Positions 8,515 to 17,894 of a stretch of DNA of 64,000 nt are shown piece after piece. Below the pieces are notes generated by a model. That model had not been told where the DNA came from. It did no database searches and saw only the letters and a program-made list of their open reading frames with translations. Origin of the DNA: Bacillus sp. FSL K6-3431 (GTDB lineage: Bacteria > Bacillota > Bacilli > Bacillales > Bacillaceae_C); the NCBI RefSeq assembly GCF_038002605.1, contig NZ_JBBOCT010000001.1, forward strand, positions 3,162,001-3,226,000. The letters are read 5' to 3'. Every line of letters begins with the position of its first letter. Positions within the stretch are counted from its first letter, which is position 1. Position numbers and translations under genes: made by a program.

Positions 8515-11500
8515 TTAGAGTTTCAAAAGCTCACTATCAATGGTTCCATAATAATCCTTTTCCTTAAATCTTTTTCTGTCACCAACAATATAGAACTCCT
8601 TTTTTGCTCTTGTTACAGCAACATTGATCAAATTGGGCTTTGAACAAGACCATTGGGCGGCACCATCGGATTGATCATCTGTTCCACAAATAAAGTATAC
8701 GATATTCGCTTCTTTGCCCTGGAAAGTATGCACGGTACCAATTGACTTTTTCACCCAATCTTCCACTGTCTTTTTATTAAATCCGGCCCCTATCAAACTC
8801 TTTTTAACTATTTTCATTGTTTCGTTTTTCACAGCCGAAAATGGCGTGATAATATAAACATTTGGAAGTTTTCCGGCTGATGATTTCCCCCAATATTCTA
8901 CCATTTTTTTCGCCACATATTCTCCTTGCTCAGCTACATATTGATCTTTTTTCGTTTTTCCTTTGATATCAAACCAGTCACCTTTACCGGCCCCATCTTC
9001 AGCGTTCACCATTTTGGAGTTATAGGCTATCTTATTAGCGATATTAAACATTAGATTCATACATCTTCTATGTACCCACAGTGGCGTGCCAATCCATTCT
9101 TTCTCTTTATACATTCCATATGAGTTTGCATGGTCAGCTAAAACCTGAACAGAAGCTGATAATCCAACAAACTTTTCATCTACATCGAATTGTTTTCTAA
9201 TATCAGACAATATTGTTTGGTCTGTAGTTACTACCGGCTCAATTTGGATCGGATCTCCAACAGCTACTACACGATTTGCTCTCCATATCGCACCAACAGC
9301 TTGTTGTGGACTAGCCTGGCCTGCTTCATCTATAAATAAATAACCAATACTATCCTTTCCTATTCCTTTAAACATTGAACCGAGGCTGGCAAAGGTAGTA
9401 CTTGTAACCGGCGTAATTAGATGAATCGTTTGCCACATATGATCAAGTAGATGTAAGTTTTCTTTAATATTCATATCTACTGATTTTCGATTCACTAATA
9501 TACTTAACATAGATTTAAGCGGCTTATGATTAATTGCATTAAAGATTTTATGTATATTTAACGCTTTAATAAATAATAATCCTCTTTCGAACAATAAATC
9601 ATCTGTTAACCAAGGTGTATTTTTTTGACGTTGATCATAATTCTCTTTAGCCCAATATTGTTCATTAGGTAATGTAATGTTCTGCTGTTGATACTTATCA
9701 AGGCTTTTCTCATATAATTTTAAATCACCAATAATCAATGCTAGTTGATTATTTCTTTCCTTAGCATCACTAACCAGTCTATCTTTCTCTTTCGCTAATC
9801 TTTCTATTTCTTCAATAATATGGAGTTTTTCCCCTTTGAGTTCTACCTTTTTAGGGCTTTCCTTACCAATCAATCTTCTTAAAATAGATTCCTTAGGAAG
9901 TAACTCTAACTTTTTATCTACAGTGTTTTTATCTACCTGTAATGATTCTATCTTAAGCTGTAATTCTTCGGTTGATTTTTTGATTGATTCCATTATATCT
10001 TCCAAGTCCGCTTTTTCAGTAAACTTGTTTTGACAATTATAAAAGTCATCATGGAATTTCTGTAAATCATCTTTCTTTCTATTAATTTTTGTAAGTAAAT
10101 CATTAAATTCTTTTACCGCATTCTCCCAAGCATCAGAATCTAATGATTGATTATATTCTTCAAGTTCTTTAATGAAAGGAACATTACCGATATTTGCTTT
10201 CGATGTAAAAAGGGACCAAGCATAGTTATCAATGTTTGGGCCTCTGCCAAGTGCAGCGGAGAAAAGCCCCCAGTTTTCGTTTTCATTTATCTCCTTACCA
10301 TTATTCTTTAACAATGATGACGCTTTACTAAATAAATTTAAAGATTCCATCTCTACTTTATAGCTATTTTCATACTCTTTATATGTATCTTCGGGATCTA
10401 TTTCCCTAATAATTTGATCTCTCTCTGGTAACTCTTTCGATATATTTTCTACGGCTCCATTATTACTAGATGCAACAACAATCGAGTGATTTTGAAGTTT
10501 CTCATCCAAATGATAGCTTGTATAAGGAAATCCATTTAGGTTGATTTTCCCTACAGCTTCAAACGCTTTAGTTGGATCAGCAAATGTCGTCATTTGAACA
10601 GCTCTATTTACTACAATATTAGCAATAGCATCTTTTAATAAAGTTGTTTTACCTGTACCAGGAGGACCATTTACAGAATTAATTGGTTGATCATTATTTA
10701 CAATTTGATTAACAGCTACTTGTTGCATTAACGATAATCGAAATTTAATAGGTGATGGCCATCTAGCAATAGGAAGATTTTTAGGTTGTAACACATCCTC
10801 CAGATACGCTTTGTTTTCATCGATATCTATTTTCTTATCCGTCCCTTTGATAAATTGCTCAAGTGATCGATTATAACTTTTTTCTGTGAGAATTGTTTCG
10901 ATATCTTTTATGTAAAAACTAGTGAAATTCATACTTTCTTCTTGTTTATCTTTCCATATGTTTACTTCAACGTATGGCTGACGATCCCCGCCTAATAAAA
11001 TTAAATACTCACCTAGACATAGCTTAAATTCTGCATAACTAGAATCGTTTACGCCATTTAAAAACAGACGGTTTGCTTCCTCACTTAACTTTTCAATTAA
11101 AAAATGGTACTTTTCGCTTAGATTTTTATAATCGATAGAACCGCCTTTTTCCATCTGAGATAAAACATAGATTACCTGCGGAATAAATAAAGAGTCTTTT
11201 ATATACTGACCCTCTTTATCAACCTTGTACGAACATCCAAAAAGACGCGACATATCCTTATTAATGATTTCGTCCTCAATTTGATAATAGGATCTAAAGA
11301 TCTGTAACATTTCATATTTTCGATGAATATGTGAATACACTGTAAACTCAATATTATTCTTATATTTCTCTTCAACACCTATTTCTTCAATATTTTCCCA
11401 CGGTAGTTTATCAGTATCTAAAGGACCTATTTTAGGGATCTTTTTATTGTCTTTTAAAAATTTCTTCTCCATTGTATCTGTCAATTTAGGTAGTTCACTT

Positions 11501-11553
11501 GGTGTTAAAGTCTCTAACAAATGCCAGGACTGTAAAGCCTTTTCCACTAACAT
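8515..11553 (-). CDS. large superfamily 1 (Upf1/DNA2-like) helicase, orphan
   Basis: A 1012-residue ATP-dependent helicase. Motif I is NGPPGTGKTTLL (about 295-306), motif II DEAGQASP (about 744), motif III GDPIQIEPVV, motif V TVHTFQGKEANIV and motif VI NVAVTRAKKEF close to the C-terminus. This is the AAA_11/AAA_12 pattern of Upf1-like helicases, which unwind RNA or DNA. About 300 lysine- and glutamate-rich residues between motifs I and II (roughly 450-640) look like a long coiled coil. The first 290 residues match no domain I can name, and I see no nuclease or phospholipase domain. The gene stands alone between two terminators or promoters. Stand-alone helicases of this build are often accessory genes and some belong to phage-defence systems, but nothing here proves that role. 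Confidence 0.85.
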   Translation of the reverse strand: MLVEKALQSWHLLETLTPSELPKLTDTMEKKFLKDNKKIPKIGPLDTDKLPWENIEEIGVEEKYKNNIEFTVYSHIHRKYEMLQIFRSYYQIEDEIINKDMSRLFGCSYKVDKEGQYIKDSLFIPQVIYVLSQMEKGGSIDYKNLSEKYHFLIEKLSEEANRLFLNGVNDSSYAEFKLCLGEYLILLGGDRQPYVEVNIWKDKQEESMNFTSFYIKDIETILTEKSYNRSLEQFIKGTDKKIDIDENKAYLEDVLQPKNLPIARWPSPIKFRLSLMQQVAVNQIVNNDQPINSVNGPPGTGKTTLLKDAIANIVVNRAVQMTTFADPTKAFEAVGKINLNGFPYTSYHLDEKLQNHSIVVASSNNGAVENISKELPERDQIIREIDPEDTYKEYENSYKVEMESLNLFSKASSLLKNNGKEINENENWGLFSAALGRGPNIDNYAWSLFTSKANIGNVPFIKELEEYNQSLDSDAWENAVKEFNDLLTKINRKKDDLQKFHDDFYNCQNKFTEKADLEDIMESIKKSTEELQLKIESLQVDKNTVDKKLELLPKESILRRLIGKESPKKVELKGEKLHIIEEIERLAKEKDRLVSDAKERNNQLALIIGDLKLYEKSLDKYQQQNITLPNEQYWAKENYDQRQKNTPWLTDDLLFERGLLFIKALNIHKIFNAINHKPLKSMLSILVNRKSVDMNIKENLHLLDHMWQTIHLITPVTSTTFASLGSMFKGIGKDSIGYLFIDEAGQASPQQAVGAIWRANRVVAVGDPIQIEPVVTTDQTILSDIRKQFDVDEKFVGLSASVQVLADHANSYGMYKEKEWIGTPLWVHRRCMNLMFNIANKIAYNSKMVNAEDGAGKGDWFDIKGKTKKDQYVAEQGEYVAKKMVEYWGKSSAGKLPNVYIITPFSAVKNETMKIVKKSLIGAGFNKKTVEDWVKKSIGTVHTFQGKEANIVYFICGTDDQSDGAAQWSCSKPNLINVAVTRAKKEFYIVGDRKRFKEKDYYGTIDSELLKL

Positions 11554-11747
11554 CTATGATCTCTCCCTCATAAAAATCCCTTATATTACGTTATTGTAAT
11601 TAGTTTCCTATTACTTATAGTACCAAAATATAGAGTGTTCCGATAATAACTTGATAATGTAGCGATTCTCAAATCATTTCGTTCACCATTTCTATTCATT
11701 ATAGGTTATTGTATTAGTGTAGATAAAATTGAGGGAGGCTTTTACGC

Positions 11748-12674
11748 ATGAAATATAATCAAATTAAAAACACTGATTTAAACGTGTCTAATATTGTCAT
11801 GGGGAATATGCGGTTACCACAGCTTTCAGTATCTGAAATTGAACGTTTAATTCGCTCGGCGATGGAAGAGGGCATTAACTTCTTTGATCATGCTGATATT
11901 TATGGTGGCGGACAGTGTGAAGAGTTATTTGCTGAGGCCATTCAAATGAATGCGAGTATCAGAGATAAAATGATTTTGCAAAGTAAATGTGGGATTAATA
12001 GTAAAGGAAACTATTTTGATTTCTCAAAAGAACATATTCTTTCATCTGTCGATGGAATTTTAAAGCGCTTAAATACAGAATATCTGGATATTTTACTACT
12101 CCATCGTCCAGATCCATTAATGGAACCTGAAGAAGTCGCAGAGGCATTTGATGAATTACATAACAGTGGAAAAGTAAGGTATTTTGGGGTATCGAACCAG
12201 AATCCGGCTCAGATTGAACTACTACAAAAGTATAATTCACATAAATTAGTAGTTAACCAGTTACAGTTAAGCATTGCACACACACCAATAATTGACTCAG
12301 GTATTGCCTTGAATATGAATATTGACCAATCTATTAACCGAGACAGTAGCATTTTGGAATATTGCCGTCTGAATGATATTACTATTCAAGCATGGTCACC
12401 ATACCAAAATGGTTTCTTCAAAGGCCCGTTCCTTGGTGATGTCGAGAACTTCCCTGAGTTGAATGAAGTGATTGATAGTATTGCTGATAAATATGAAGTG
12501 ACGAACACAGCAATCGCTACTGCATGGATTACTCGCCATCCTGCCAATATCCAAGTCGTGCTTGGAACAACGAATGCACAGCGATTGAAAGATGCTTGTA
12601 AGGGATCTGAAATCGCTTTGACGAGAGAAGAATGGTATCAAATTTATAAAGCTGCAGGGAATATCGTACCGTAA
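11748..12674 (+). CDS. aldo/keto reductase (YdhF-like)
   Basis: A 308-residue TIM-barrel NADPH-dependent reductase. The catalytic tetrad is visible: Asp and Tyr in FFDHADIYGGG (about 45-55), Lys in LQSKCGI (about 83) and His in DILLLHRPDP (about 118). The coenzyme-binding end has VVLGTTNAQRL near residue 280. It resembles E. coli YdhF in length and in the LHRPDPLMEPEEVA segment. The start has GGGAGG about ten bases upstream. It is a single gene divergent from the helicase and followed by a terminator. It likely reduces aldehydes or ketones; the natural substrate is unknown. Confidence 0.9.
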   Translation: MKYNQIKNTDLNVSNIVMGNMRLPQLSVSEIERLIRSAMEEGINFFDHADIYGGGQCEELFAEAIQMNASIRDKMILQSKCGINSKGNYFDFSKEHILSSVDGILKRLNTEYLDILLLHRPDPLMEPEEVAEAFDELHNSGKVRYFGVSNQNPAQIELLQKYNSHKLVVNQLQLSIAHTPIIDSGIALNMNIDQSINRDSSILEYCRLNDITIQAWSPYQNGFFKGPFLGDVENFPELNEVIDSIADKYEVTNTAIATAWITRHPANIQVVLGTTNAQRLKDACKGSEIALTREEWYQIYKAAGNIVP

Positions 12675-12705
12675 AATAGGCGGTATATGTGCCTTGTTAA
12701 CATTT

Positions 12706-12760
12706 CTAGGGGGGCTAAAAAGTCATATAATTGGCTTTTTAGGGGCCCCTCTTAATTTTA
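12706..12760 (+). terminator. terminator of the aldo/keto reductase gene
   Basis: CTAAAAAGTC and GGCTTTTTAG pair around an eight-base loop, with outer G-rich and C-rich arms (GGGGG at about 12711, GGGCCCC at about 12744), followed by CTTAATTTTATT. It begins about 32 bases after the stop codon. Confidence 0.6.
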
Positions 12761-12768
12761 TTCTCATC

Positions 12769-13024
12769 GCGAAAAAGGCACGACCTGGTCATGGGACGCA
12801 CTTCGATGTCCCCTCACTGCGAAAAAAGCAGGACTAGGGTAAATCGAACGTCTACCGATTTACCCTTACTGCAAAAAGAGCAGGACTAAGGTAAATCGAA
12901 CGTCTACTGATTTCCCCTTACTGCAAAAAGAGCAGGACTAAGGTAAATCGAACGTCTACTGATTTCCCCTTACTGCAAAAAGAGCAGGACTAAGGTAAAT
13001 CGAACGTCTACTGATTTCCCCTTA
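12769..13024. repeat. tandem array of 52-nt hairpin repeats (about five units)
   Basis: Units begin near 12769, 12817, 12869, 12921 and 12973; from the second on the period is exactly 52. The last three are identical, the second differs at a few bases and the first is strongly diverged and about 50 long. Each holds a short CTGC...GCAG hairpin and a larger one. In unit 2 the larger stem is perfect (AGGGTAAATCG with CGATTTACCCT); in units 3-5 it has one mismatch; in unit 1 different arms, GGGAC and GTCCC, still pair. There is no open frame and no spacer variation, so this is not a CRISPR. It fills the gap between convergent genes. Function is unknown. Confidence 0.85.
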
Positions 13025-13123
13025 CTCCAATCAACTTACATTTTATAAATTAGAGCAAGATGAAAAATCAACAGAAAGCCGTTTTACCGATTCTCCTGCT
13101 TATCGGACAGCTACTTTTTTATA

Positions 13124-14596
13124 TTAACTATAAATATTTTTCATTAGTGGATAAAGCTTTAAATAGCGTTCATATGCATGATCGTATGTATCTTCTGTTT
13201 CCTTATTAGGAATATATCTATCTGCTTGATTACTTAATATGAATGTATGAACAAACTCAGAATATGACTTTACCCATCCTAAATGGAGAAAAGCAGATGA
13301 TGCAGCACCATATGCCGGTAAAAGTTCCGTATTTCCAGGAACCCTTACCTCTTTTTGTGTAACATCTGCCAGTATTTGGCACCATACTTTGCTTTGTGCG
13401 CCTCCGCCAATGAGTGTAATGTTTCCATTTTCCTCATTCATTAGCATTTCCATGATTTGACGAAGTGATAGGCTGATACCTTCTAAAACCGCCCTAAGGA
13501 AATCTGGTGTTCTTGTGCTCGGTCCAATCCCCCAGAAAGCTCCTTTTGCTTCATTATCTATAACTGGACTACGCTCGCCATACATATATGGCAAACAGAG
13601 CAGACCATTTGCACCTGGCTCAGTTTCCATGACACATGCCTCATACAAGTCATAGTTTTCTTGGGCCAAAAAAGAGTGCATTGCCCAGCGATGAACATTC
13701 CCGACGTTAAGTAATGGTGCAATAGCGATATTAAGATTAGGGACCATATGTGCCAATGTAAAGATACCTGAAGGTTTTATAGTTGGATCAGCTGTAGGAA
13801 CAGCCACCCAACCAGTTGTCCCCAAATACAAATAACAGTCTCCTTCGTTAATGGCACCTGCCCCAATCGTACTAGCACCCGCATCCCCAGATCCGCAAAG
13901 GACTGGCGTACCTTCAACAAACCCTGTTAGCTGTGATGCATAAGCTGAAACATTCCCGATAGATTTATCCGGTGCGGTTAATTGCGGTAGGTTTATATGA
14001 TGAATACCAACCGTTTGCAAAAGATCGGGCTCCCACTGGCGTGTTTTCAGATTCATTAGTCCAGTAGTGGCACTTGTAATGTAATCCGATACAATTGCTC
14101 CTGTAAGTTTATAGAGAATATAATCTTTAGCACTAAAAACCACAGACCGTTGCTGCTTCCCAAACTCTAGGTCATTTTTCTGCATCCAAAGTAATTTTGC
14201 AAATGGGGTTGATGCTGCAATTTTATTTCCCGTTATCTTTTCCAGTTCAGGCAATTGTTCACGAATAATCTCTGCTTCGGCAGAAGCACGAGTATCCGAG
14301 TACAGAATTGCGCGTGTCGTTACTTGATTATCATTAATGATTATTACATCTTCCATTTGTCCACTAAAAGAAATGGCTTGGATATCTTCCGCCCGAATTC
14401 CTTGATCATTAAACCACTTATTCGTTATTATCTGGATTACTTTCCACCATTCCTCGGGGTTTTGTTCTAATTCACCATTTTCTCCAAAATTCGTATTAAG
14501 ATTAATAGTATGCTCTGCAATATTTTGTCCTTCTCGCGTTAGCAGACATCCTTTAATTGCGGTCGTCCCCAAATCAAAAGCAGCGACACACTGCAT
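13124..14596 (-). CDS. FGGY-family carbohydrate kinase (xylulokinase-like)
   Basis: A 490-residue sugar kinase of the hexokinase/actin fold. The N-terminal phosphate loop is AAFDLGTTAIKG; the catalytic aspartate is in CGSGDAGASTIGAG (about residue 235); the adenosine site is LIGGGAQSKVWCQILAD (about 395). The segment SFSGQMEDVI stands where xylulokinases have GQMHG, so the sugar pocket is altered and I do not call it XylB. It is the last gene of the SorC/ABC/TrpA-like operon and starts two bases after the TrpA-like gene, with GAGGAGG upstream. It probably phosphorylates the imported sugar in the cytoplasm, making the substrate for the neighbouring aldolase-like enzyme. Confidence 0.88.
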   Translation of the reverse strand: MQCVAAFDLGTTAIKGCLLTREGQNIAEHTINLNTNFGENGELEQNPEEWWKVIQIITNKWFNDQGIRAEDIQAISFSGQMEDVIIINDNQVTTRAILYSDTRASAEAEIIREQLPELEKITGNKIAASTPFAKLLWMQKNDLEFGKQQRSVVFSAKDYILYKLTGAIVSDYITSATTGLMNLKTRQWEPDLLQTVGIHHINLPQLTAPDKSIGNVSAYASQLTGFVEGTPVLCGSGDAGASTIGAGAINEGDCYLYLGTTGWVAVPTADPTIKPSGIFTLAHMVPNLNIAIAPLLNVGNVHRWAMHSFLAQENYDLYEACVMETEPGANGLLCLPYMYGERSPVIDNEAKGAFWGIGPSTRTPDFLRAVLEGISLSLRQIMEMLMNEENGNITLIGGGAQSKVWCQILADVTQKEVRVPGNTELLPAYGAASSAFLHLGWVKSYSEFVHTFILSNQADRYIPNKETEDTYDHAYERYLKLYPLMKNIYS

Positions 14597-14598
14597 AA

Positions 14599-15390
14599 CT
14601 ATTCCTCCTCGTGCAATATTTTTACTTTTGCCAACTCCTTGATGAACTCTGAAAGATGTTGCATATTTTGATCTTCAATGATCCGGACGATTTCGCTTCC
14701 GACTACAACACCTTCAAACCCGCTTTCAATTACTTCTTTTGCTAACTGGAGGTTTTTAACACCAAACCCGCCCATTAATACCGCATCAGTCAAGGTACGA
14801 ATTTTATTATAAAAAAGTGGGAGTCCACTAAAATCAGGTGTTGCAGATCCAGTTTTCCCTTGATATAGCTGGCAATAAATAATATCAGCCTCTGCAATAG
14901 CCAATTTAAGATCTCCATTCGACATTGTATTGTTAATAACAGGAATAACAGATACATTTTGTTTTTGTAACTTTTGACGAAGTTGAAACATTTCCTGCAA
15001 TGGAAGATCTGGAATAATTAGTCCATCGATCAAATTATCTCCTACCAACTTATTGTAAAGACCTGAAGCGATAATATCAGTATAATAACCCATGATCCAT
15101 ATCGGAGCAGGTACTTCATTTCTCAATGTTTTCAGAAAAGCCCTTATCTGCTCAACCTCACGAAAATGAGGATACGTCCTTGCATGACAACGTTTGATGA
15201 CATCCCCTTCCATAAATGGATTCGGGCTTGGGATGCCAATTTCGACAGCATCGATACCTGATTTTACTGCCTCTTTAATGTATTGGACCGTTTCATTTGG
15301 CGTCGGATCTCCTCCAACGAAGTATCCTGTCAAAAATGGTACTTTCTTAGACTTCACTTGATGTATAATCTTCTGATGTTCTGCAATCAT
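14599..15390 (-). CDS. tryptophan synthase alpha-like (TrpA paralogue) aldolase, not in a trp operon
   Basis: A 263-residue TIM-barrel protein clearly homologous to TrpA, which cleaves indole-glycerol phosphate to glyceraldehyde 3-phosphate. The catalytic Glu49 is conserved (Glu50 here, in AVEIGIP), but Asp60 is replaced by Glu61 and the loop PFSDPLADGP is changed to PSPNPFMEGD. Phosphate-binding parts remain: a TG in YQGKTGSA, GGFGV for GFGI, and VVGSEIV for GSAIV. No TrpB or other tryptophan gene is nearby. It sits between the sugar permease (four-base ATGA overlap) and the FGGY kinase. I infer a retro-aldol cleavage of the phosphorylated imported sugar, giving a triose phosphate. Direct evidence for the substrate is lacking. 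Confidence 0.82.
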   Translation of the reverse strand: MIAEHQKIIHQVKSKKVPFLTGYFVGGDPTPNETVQYIKEAVKSGIDAVEIGIPSPNPFMEGDVIKRCHARTYPHFREVEQIRAFLKTLRNEVPAPIWIMGYYTDIIASGLYNKLVGDNLIDGLIIPDLPLQEMFQLRQKLQKQNVSVIPVINNTMSNGDLKLAIAEADIIYCQLYQGKTGSATPDFSGLPLFYNKIRTLTDAVLMGGFGVKNLQLAKEVIESGFEGVVVGSEIVRIIEDQNMQHLSEFIKELAKVKILHEEE

Positions 15391-16358
15391 GCTTGTTCAC
15401 GACCTAACTTCTGAATGATCAAAGCGAAAATAATAATGATTCCTGTAATTACATCTTGCATAAATGTAGGTATCTCAAGGATTGTTAAACCATTCGCCAT
15501 AATACCGAGAATCGCAGCTCCAAACAGTGTACCAACTATGTTCGGGACACCACTTTTCATAACAGTCATGCCTAGAAATACAGCTGCATATGCATTAAGG
15601 AAGAAACCATTCCCACCTGTAGGATGTGCAGATCCTAATCTGGATGCTAGTAAAGCACCCGTCAATGCGGCAAGCATTCCACATAATGCAAAAGCAAGTG
15701 TTTTATATTTCTTAATTGGAATACCTGATACTTGTGAAGCGCGCATATTTCCTCCGATTGCATAAAAGCGCCTTCCTACTGCCATCTGGGACATGATAAA
15801 CCAAAAAATAATAACAATAATAATCATAATAATCGATAAAAGCGGGATCTTTGCAATGCTCGTTTGTCCAATATATTTAAATCCATCAGGAATATTTTCA
15901 AAAATCGTAGCTCCACCTGTTAACCAAAACGTGAAACCACCGATAATCGTTCCCATTGCAAGTGTAGTGACAAACGATAACACATTAAATCTTGTAATAA
16001 TTCCACCATTGATTAAACCGACGACGAAACCGACGACAACAGGAATTAATAGACATAAAATAATTGGTACACCTTCTGTTGCAAGCTTTGCGGAAATAAC
16101 TCCACCCAAGCTCGCCATAGAACCAATGGATAGATCAAACTCGGTTACTGACATGACCAAAGTTGCACCAATTGCAATGATCACAAGAAATGAAATTTGC
16201 CTTGTGATATTGATCATATTATCAAAAGTAGCAAAGGATGATGGGCTCATTATGCTAAATATAATCACGATGAGGATTCCCGCTATAATTGTTCCATAAG
16301 CACTAATTAAACTTTTATAAGAAAATGAATGATTAGTTTTTTCAGTTTGTATATTCAT
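15387..16358 (-). CDS. ribose-type ABC importer permease (RbsC family)
   Basis: A membrane protein of 323 residues, with about eight to ten hydrophobic segments and the family pattern FDLSIGSMASLGG near residue 75 and GNMRASQVSGIP near 220. The start is the ATG at 16358; AAAAGGAGG, coded inside the end of the ATPase gene, lies ten bases upstream, and the start overlaps the ATPase stop as ATGA. Only one permease gene is present, so the channel is probably a homodimer as in RbsC; Lsr-type systems have two. It overlaps the TrpA-like gene by four bases. Confidence 0.92.
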   Translation of the reverse strand: MNIQTEKTNHSFSYKSLISAYGTIIAGILIVIIFSIMSPSSFATFDNMINITRQISFLVIIAIGATLVMSVTEFDLSIGSMASLGGVISAKLATEGVPIILCLLIPVVVGFVVGLINGGIITRFNVLSFVTTLAMGTIIGGFTFWLTGGATIFENIPDGFKYIGQTSIAKIPLLSIIMIIIVIIFWFIMSQMAVGRRFYAIGGNMRASQVSGIPIKKYKTLAFALCGMLAALTGALLASRLGSAHPTGGNGFFLNAYAAVFLGMTVMKSGVPNIVGTLFGAAILGIMANGLTILEIPTFMQDVITGIIIIFALIIQKLGREQA

Positions 16359-17869
16359 AGCTGAGCTACCTCCTTTTGAAAACTGTAGCAAATATCCAAT
16401 ATATCGTTGGGCTGTAAGTTTATATTCGGTAAGTCTGCAACGGTTTTCCCTTCACTGAAGACAATGATTCGATCACTTATCTCCAAAATCTCATGCAAAT
16501 CTGAGGAAACATATAGAACCCCTTTACCCTCTATAGCCTGTTCACGTAGAAAATTATGGATATCGTTACGTGTCATAATGTCGACCGCTTGAGTTGGTTC
16601 ATCACAAATATAAATATCAGGGTTCGACAGTAATGCCTTGGCAAAAACAACCTTCTGTTGATTTCCACCACTTAGTTCAGCGATCGTCTGTTTTGAATCT
16701 ACTGCTTTCACTTGAAATCGTTTCATTTCTTGATTTACACGCTTTTGCTCATCTTTTTTTTGCAATACACCATTTCTCGTAAACTGGTTAATAATTGGTA
16801 ATGTCATATTTTCTGTAATTGTATTTTGCATAATAAGGGCATCATCATGTCGATTTTCAGGAATCAGAACCATTCCACTCTGTATCGAGTTACCCGGAGT
16901 CGGATTCTCCACCTTTTGTTGTTGGAAAAAGATGGTGCCATCTTTCATTTTCCGAAGCCCATAGATGGCTTCCATTGTTTCAGTTCTACCCGCTCCCGCT
17001 AGGCCATACACCCCGAGGATTTCTCCTGCCTTCAATTCAAAGTTTGCACTTTTCACCGTTTGATCAACAGTACTCAAATTCTCAATTTTAAGGACTGTTT
17101 CTCCTGTTGATGCATGATGCGTAATATCTGAAGCCGCCTTTGCCTGACCGTCAGTCATGTAATGGACAAGTTTTTCAATTGACAAATCCTCACGCTCGAG
17201 CGTCTTCATCCATTTTCCTCCCATAAGCACTGATACTCGATTAGATAAACGAATAACCTCTTCCAACCGATGGGATATATATATAATTGCGACACCTTCA
17301 TCTCGCAAACGTTCGATAAATGTAAACAATAGCTCTGATTCCTTATCTGTTAAAGAGGCAGTTGGCTCGTCAAGAATAAGTAGCTTCGAATCATGCATCA
17401 TTGCTCGGGCAATTTCTAGCATTGTCCGCTCAGACGGAGTCATGTTTGAAGCAGGAACTTTAAGGGGAAAGTTCATTCCCCATCTTTCAAGTAATTCCTT
17501 TGCTTCGTTCATCATTTTATTCCAATCGATACCCAATCCAAAAGCTTTATTTGGATAGGGTATACTCAAATATAAATTTTCAATTCCTGTGAAATAGGGA
17601 ATCAGCTGGCGATCTTGGTGAATGACATTAATCCCTAATTGTTGTGCTTCTTTTGGGCTGTTCACTTGGACTTCCTGCCCATTCCAAATCAATCTTCCAT
17701 CTGTTGGCTCGTACACGCCGGTCAATACTTTAATAAGTGTCGACTTACCCGCACCATTTTCGCCTACGAGTGCATGTACCTCGCCTGGTTCAATCGTTAG
17801 CGTAATTCCATCTAATGCTGTATTAACACCGAAGCTTTTTGTAAGATTTTCAATTTGAAGTAATGTCAT
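16355..17869 (-). CDS. ribose-type ABC importer ATPase with two nucleotide-binding domains (RbsA/MglA family)
   Basis: A 504-residue tandem ATPase that powers sugar import. The first domain has Walker A GENGAGKSTLIK (about 36-47), a signature-like MTPSERTMLEIARA and Walker B LLILDEPTASLT. The second has the degenerate Walker A GLAGAGRTETM (about 290), the signature LSGGNQQKVVFAKAL and YICDEPTQAVD. Two unequal domains, the second with an altered P-loop, are typical of this family. It lies 25 bases downstream of the binding-protein gene and overlaps the permease start. Confidence 0.93.
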   Translation of the reverse strand: MTLLQIENLTKSFGVNTALDGITLTIEPGEVHALVGENGAGKSTLIKVLTGVYEPTDGRLIWNGQEVQVNSPKEAQQLGINVIHQDRQLIPYFTGIENLYLSIPYPNKAFGLGIDWNKMMNEAKELLERWGMNFPLKVPASNMTPSERTMLEIARAMMHDSKLLILDEPTASLTDKESELLFTFIERLRDEGVAIIYISHRLEEVIRLSNRVSVLMGGKWMKTLEREDLSIEKLVHYMTDGQAKAASDITHHASTGETVLKIENLSTVDQTVKSANFELKAGEILGVYGLAGAGRTETMEAIYGLRKMKDGTIFFQQQKVENPTPGNSIQSGMVLIPENRHDDALIMQNTITENMTLPIINQFTRNGVLQKKDEQKRVNQEMKRFQVKAVDSKQTIAELSGGNQQKVVFAKALLSNPDIYICDEPTQAVDIMTRNDIHNFLREQAIEGKGVLYVSSDLHEILEISDRIIVFSEGKTVADLPNINLQPNDILDICYSFQKEVAQL

Positions 17870-17894
17870 ATAGACCCCGCCTTTTTCGATATGA

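Noticed and set aside
8515..11553. Assigning the helicase to a named phage-defence system
   Set aside because: No partner gene and no nuclease, kinase or phospholipase domain is visible; helicase motifs alone are not enough.
12769..13024. CRISPR array
   Set aside because: Units are contiguous and nearly identical with no variable spacers, and no cas gene is present.
14599..15390. Calling this gene trpA for tryptophan synthesis
   Set aside because: No trp genes are nearby, it is locked into a sugar operon, and the Asp60 position and substrate loop differ from TrpA.
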